Source of the DNA: Nymphaea colorata
Taxonomy: Eukaryota > Streptophyta > Magnoliopsida > Nymphaeales > Nymphaeaceae
Reading direction: 5' to 3'
Assembly: GCF_008831285.2 (NCBI RefSeq)
Contig: NC_045146.1
Location: 15,639,289-15,703,288 of the forward strand
DNA: 64,000 nucleotides
A program made the translations under genes and the position numbers. Of this stretch, positions 59,343 through 64,000 are shown piece by piece; position 1 is the first letter of the stretch; each line of letters opens with the position of its first letter. The notes under the pieces are model-generated. The model worked only from the letters and a program-made list of their open reading frames with translations. It was not told where the DNA came from and did no database searches.

Positions 59343-62300
59343 TCATGCTATGGCTCCAGCAGCAGGTGCATCCTTGTTTTTGACATCATCAGTACAGTTC
59401 CCACTCCAGCCGCCTGCAGCACATTCACCACAGCCCCCACTGCAGCCACCTCCACCACATCCACCATGGCCAATATTCTCAAGCACATCACTGTTACGAC
59501 AACCACCACCACATTTGCCGCCACCACAGCCGCCACCACCACATTTACCGCTACACTTGCCGCTGCCATTCCCAATAATGACATATCCCTGAAATTCTAG
59601 ACCATTCTTTTGGGCAACACCACACTCTCCACTACAGTTTGCACCGCATGTTGTGATAGTTACTGCAGTATTGCATGCAGAACCACAACTGCCACTGCAA
59701 CCACCACTGCATGCTCCACTTTTGACGACATTCTCTTTGCCATAGGTACCATCATACTTCTTTCCGAGATCAGAAATTATTGTCCCTTCCGATGCCAAAG
59801 ATTCCAAAGTGCTGCCGTTGGCGATCCCATTGGTGATAAATTTGAGCTTTCCATCCTTTCTCAAAGTATCTGAAAGTATGAAGGCAAGAACAAGCCCAGG
59901 GAAGACAAACCAGTCTTGATTGATCTGCAATGGATCATACATCATTGTAAACGATGAAAGAGGAAATGTAGTCTGTATCTTATGACGGGGCACAATTGGG
60001 TGAATCCATATCGAATCAAGAACCAAGAAGATCTACCTTGAGAAAGCCAGATTTCAGGTTGAACAGCGCCAAGGCTTTGCCATATGGATATTCTGAAGAG
60101 AATTCCACTATCGTTATGAAATCTTGTTCACTTTTCTGTTTCTTATAATACTCCAGCTCAAAATCTAGCTTCCTACCAAGGAAGAACTTAACCTGCTTAA
60201 CACTGAAGCTAGCTTGGTGAGTAATCATATGGGTCAACGATTACAAGAACCATAATATTTTATCAACCAGAAGAAACAGCATTGACCAGGTCAAACATCC
60301 TCAGGCAAACGAAGCGAGAGGTTCTACACACCCATTGCAATGGCATAATGATGCTTGTAAGAAATTACCTGTATTTTTGTACCTTTACAAGTTTAAGTAT
60401 GAATGTCCTAAATATTGGGAAAAAAAACAAAATGAAACCCAAGCCCTCGCAGACTGGGGAAACCTGTTGTGGGCACTAAAGCTTCTGTCATTCCACAAAA
60501 TTCGCAAGCTCATACACAATAAAAAAAAAAAAGTAATTTTTTTCTTCTGCCCCTTTTTGCTATATAAACTTGTCTTTTTTTAATAAATCAAGATGGGATC
60601 AGGCGCCCAATATGGGCTGAGAGCTCTCATCTTGCCCATAGCCCTGTGGTGGCATCTGCACTACACAATTCTAAAGGTTCCTCCTCACTTGCAGAGGGAA
60701 TATTACTTGATTAGCCTTATGGAAAATATGTGAACCTAGCTAATGCATCATAGCATCTCCATCCTGAACGCGTTACTCTAACCAAACTAGCTATGCATCC
60801 CGAGTTCTTCAAGGAATTGGCTACAAACTTTCCTCAAGGCAAAATAAAATTTCCATAGCGTCTAAATTGTGTAAATGGCAAACTTATTGATATCTTAAAG
60901 TACATCCCATAGAATGGAACCTATATTATGCAGACCCAACAAATAAGCTGCCAACCTGAAGTCTGGCTCGGGTACCAGTGCAGTAAGGCAGTGTGTGGCT
61001 GTCGAGTTTTGATGTTATACTCAAATTTACTTACATACACATCCTTCAAATTTGTAGACATAAGCCAAATTTCACAACCACACGTGCACATACACACATA
61101 TAACAGCTGCAATCTGCAAGTCCGTGTGCATAACTAGGACATGCAGCCCAAGTGGTGCCCTCTTGTGACATGACATACTAGTAAGCTAAGGCACTCAAGT
61201 TAAAAGGTAAGAGGGAAGCTTACCAATCCATGACCTTGAAACTCAATAAGATAACCATCAACACCTTTTTTCTTCTCCAGCTGAAGGCACCAATCAGAGT
61301 CACTGAACAGCCATTTTGTGAGGCCGCCATGTTCAATGAACTCCTTAGCGAGGACCTTTTCTTGCTCGGAGCATCCTGACACACCAACTATTCCTCTTCT
61401 CAAGGAACAGCTATTATCCACCTCTGTTTTGTTAAAGTTCCTGAGGCAATTTGGGGGTATTTTCATCAGTCTAGTTGCACTTCAGTTTTCTCAGAAATTT
61501 CTGAGATGAAAAAGACAGTGACTTTTAGCTCCAAAGGCTCTGAAAAGCATTTATATCTTTTGACAACAATCGTGTCATTTGCAACAGAAATATTTAATTG
61601 TTTATAACTTTCATGAACAATCATGCCACTTTTGCCATAAAATGAGTACATAAGCTTCTCAGAGATAATTTTGACTAAACTTGCTAGGCAGCTAGCCTTT
61701 AAATGAAATAAAAATAGTTAAAACCACAATCTATTATGATCAGTTGATCACCAATGTCAAATAATTGTATAACTATAATCACTAAAGCCTGCAATCCAGA
61801 ACGCAGCATACACAATAATTCTTAACTATATAAGCAAGGAAAAAATGAAAATATGCAAAATCAATACCAGAATCAAAGTAAGGACATATGATGCAAAATC
61901 CAATGGTCAATCTCATCTTCCAAATTTGAAGACCATCCAATAAGATCAATTACCATTCAGGAAGAATTTCCTGCTTCAAACTACATGGCACACAAGCATG
62001 ATATAAACTGTGTTCAAGTGAATGCTTCTTTTATCTAGATGACAGATGCAGTTATCCTCCCATGAAGTTTTACTTCAAGGGTATACAATATACATGCATG
62101 TGCATGTGTGTGCATCAGCCTTGCGCATGTGGGTATTCAAATATTTAAAAACTGATGGGCAACACACATATGAAGCAACTTTTCACTGTTTTCATCTCAC
62201 CTCATCTGCATGCTAATAACCTCACTCCCCTTAGCATCTACAAAACGAGTCCATCGCTTGAGCTGTTGAATTCTTCCCAAAAGTGGATGTAGACAAGAGT

Positions 62301-62733
62301 TTAATGCATATTGACGAGATGGGGACACATGAAAGGCAAATGGTGCGAAAGTAGGAACTGTGACAGAGACTGCAATATGTAAGTAAATGGGTTCAGGATC
62401 TGAAAGTAGATCACTTGCCAATTCAAACCATCTCTCCGCAGATAATGCAGGTGACTTAACCAAATCCTCCAGAGACAAAGAGGTTGTTCCAATGGTCTTT
62501 AGCTGCCTGCTCAGGTGTAAATTTGAAGATGTACAAGATACGAGCTCAAACACAAGTTCTCCTGTAGGTTCACACTGGAAAGAAACCGTGTGCTTCTTGC
62601 CAACTTCAGATTCAATGCTTATTCTTTTACGAGAACCGAAAAAAATGTCAGGCTGCTTTTTACTGCAATTGACAAATAATGAGCCCTTAGGATCTGCTGT
62701 AAAATTTTTTATCCTCACAAACTGCAAATACAC
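59343..62733 (-). CDS. Glycine-rich domain protein (GRDP), C-terminal four exons
   Basis: Four minus-strand exons (62733-62201, 61440-61224, 60192-60037, 59924-59343) splice in phase and give the last ~495 residues of a GRDP1/GRDP2-type protein. Seen: a C2-like segment VYLQFVRIKNF to WTRFVDAKGSEVISMQM in the first exon, then SLRRGIVGV, GRKLDFELEYY and EFSSEYPYGKALALFNLKSG, then FVFPGLVLAFILSDTLRKDG, and a Cys/Gly-rich tail with CGGG-C repeats (GGGGCGGGKCGGGC type). The family has an N-terminal DUF1399 (glycine-rich domain protein) part, which must lie beyond the window because the first visible exon begins at a splice acceptor in phase 0. GRDPs affect growth and ABA/osmotic stress responses in Arabidopsis; biochemical role unknown. 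No frame break is visible in the exons seen. Confidence 0.9.
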
Positions 62734-63285
62734 CTGTATGGGAGCACAAATATAGATTAAGGATATTAATCTGACTTAAACAAGAGAAAGTGGAGATGGG
62801 GGAAAAAAAACGAAGACAATAACCATAGTAATGAACAAGGTGGGAAGTGGGTGTAGTTGTGGGAGAGTGGTTATATTGTAAGTACAAGGTCTGACACTCG
62901 TTATAATAACTGTGGAGAAAGTGAATAAGTTTAAGAATAAAATGGCCAAAGGTTCTTCATTTGCTGAAACTTCTCCGTGTTCCTCTTTTTTGGCTTTACT
63001 TTTTTTTCTACCATTTTGCTGCTAGACCTTTTGGTTAGGGAGCAAATTCTATAAATTAAAATACTGTGATGTTGCCAAGAAAATTCTGCACAAGCATCTT
63101 CGATAAGATCATTGAGGTTAAACTTTTTTTTTTCTCCAAGTTGAAATTTCACGTTCTTGTCAGTTCATTTCAGTTAACAACTTTTTTGTCTTCCCATTCT
63201 CATGATGTTTAGCAGGGAAAGGGATTGTAAAGAAAGTTGAAGACCACACTGGGTCCATTGGAGACCCTAAATGCAATAACATGGG
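62734..63285. other. Partial GRDP intron
   Basis: AT-rich sequence between the first visible GRDP exon and the copia element. No exon with matching phase is seen. It is therefore read as intron sequence on the gene side of the insertion. Confidence 0.55.
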
Positions 63286-64000
63286 TGTTAGAATATATTG
63301 TATTGGGAACCGGGTCCATATATGGACCCGGTCCTATGGGCACGGATACCGAGGCGGACTCGGTACCCTAGGCGGCACTCTTTCTCTCCCTCCTATATAT
63401 TCTTCACTTACATGTAATTGTTGAGTTAAGTGAATATTATTTTTCTCTCTCCTAGGGTTGCGGTTTGCCCCTAGGTCAGAGCTTCCCCGTGGTTTTTCAC
63501 CTCTTTCTGAGGTTTTCCACGTATATTGTGTGTTCTTTCTCTGCTCTCTCCTTGTGGTTCGTGTTTCTACATGGTATCAGAGCCACCGCGTGTGAGATCG
63601 TTGGTGTGCAAGTAGTGTTTTTTCCGCCGTTCACGTGCCGCCTCCGTTGCCGTTTCCAGCACCGCCGCCGACACTGTTCCCAGCGCCGCTGCTGTTGCTG
63701 TTTGCAGTGCTGACGCCGTCTGACGCCGTCCAGGAACGCCGCCGCCGTCCATCGTTCCCAGCGCCGCCGTCGTTTTTCCGCCGACCAGGAACGCCGCCGC
63801 CGTGGTTCCCAGCGCTGCCCTGCCCGGCCGCCGTCGCTGCTCCCAGCACCGCCGTCGCCTGGGTTATCGTCGCTGTTCCCAGTGCTGCCCTGCCGCCGTC
63901 GCCTGGGTTAGCTGCGCCGCCGCCGGGTGTCTTGTTTCCGCCGCCGTGGGTTGCGCCCTCTCTGCCGCCGGTTGTGACCTTTGGGGATTGCGATGGCTGA
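63286..64000 (+). mobile_element. Ty1/copia LTR retrotransposon, 5' part
   Basis: A 5' LTR of about 286 bp (63286-63571) starts TGTTAGAATATATTG and ends TTTCTACA, so it is bounded by TG...CA. A TATATA word lies at about 63394-63400. The primer-binding site TGGTATCAGAGC (63572-63583) directly follows and is the initiator-Met tRNA type used by plant copia elements. A GC-rich leader with many CCGCCG words runs to the window edge, where a coding start may lie. The rest of the element is outside, so whether it is whole, and its age, cannot be judged. It lies antisense to the GRDP gene. Confidence 0.85.
63309..63332. repeat. 24-bp perfect palindrome in the LTR
   Basis: The arm ACCGGGTCCATA is followed directly by its exact reverse complement. 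A weaker inverted pair, TACCGAG and CTCGGTA with a 5-bp spacer, follows within 50 bp. Both lie upstream of the LTR TATA word, in the region that would be U3. Confidence 0.9.

Noticed and set aside
60593-60733. 47-codon plus-strand ORF beginning MGSGAQYGLRALILP
   Set aside because: It lies in a GRDP intron, is short, includes a chance palindrome TGAGAGCTCTCA, and matches nothing I know.
63635-64000. Proline-rich plus-strand frame as a host cell-wall protein
   Set aside because: It lies directly after the copia primer-binding site and is GC-rich leader sequence of that element.

Overview
The window is nuclear DNA from a flowering plant. Support: protein-coding genes with GT-AG introns whose exons splice in phase into typical plant proteins (VQ protein, F-box-less tubby-like protein, heptahelical protein, TGS1, CTF7/ECO1, GTE bromodomain protein, GRDP); long AT-rich intergenic DNA with many GA/CT and TA microsatellites; a decayed piece of plastid ycf2; and the start of a Ty1/copia element with an initiator-Met tRNA primer site. 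I cannot name the species. The ycf2 piece and the gene set fit an angiosperm.

Layout: 1-4.0 kb is an upstream region with a W-box cluster and a TATA box, leading to an intronless GC-rich VQ-motif gene (4014-4688, +). 4.7-15 kb is gene-poor and holds diverged repeats and a 146-bp near-perfect palindrome made of microsatellites. A nine-exon TLP8-like gene follows (15048-18673, +) with an 84-bp minisatellite in an intron. An HHP4-like PAQR gene (20525-23199, -) has two further minisatellites in one intron. After about 6 kb without a recognisable gene comes a single-exon 842-residue double-Tudor protein (29020-31548, -), then a five-exon short-form TGS1 cap hypermethylase (33022-37834, -) with a GC-rich, foreign-looking block in an intron.

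A 103-residue single-pass membrane protein (41950-42261, -) appears to have a distant 5'UTR exon near 44.3-44.5 kb. A ycf2-derived plastid fragment (45285-45599) lies upstream of the six-exon CTF7/ECO1 cohesin acetyltransferase (46649-48541, +), which has two E2F-like sites just before its ATG. About 6 kb with no recognisable gene precedes a four-exon GTE BET-type bromodomain gene (54571-56753, -) with an overlapping upstream ORF. The last four exons of a glycine-rich domain protein (59343-62733, -) follow. Its 5' exons are off the window, beyond a copia element (63286 onward) that lies antisense inside what should be an intron.

The genes do not form a pathway. Several are nuclear housekeeping or chromatin functions (cohesion, BET reader, Tudor reader, cap hypermethylation), the others are signalling or stress-type plant genes (VQ, HHP, TLP, GRDP). 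I found no CRISPR, operon or clearly new multi-gene system. The least explained items are the 146-bp palindrome, the double-Tudor protein with its acidic repeats, the GC-rich block in the TGS1 intron and the phased minisatellites. All gene models come from reading splice sites and remembered family sequences; no alignment was run.
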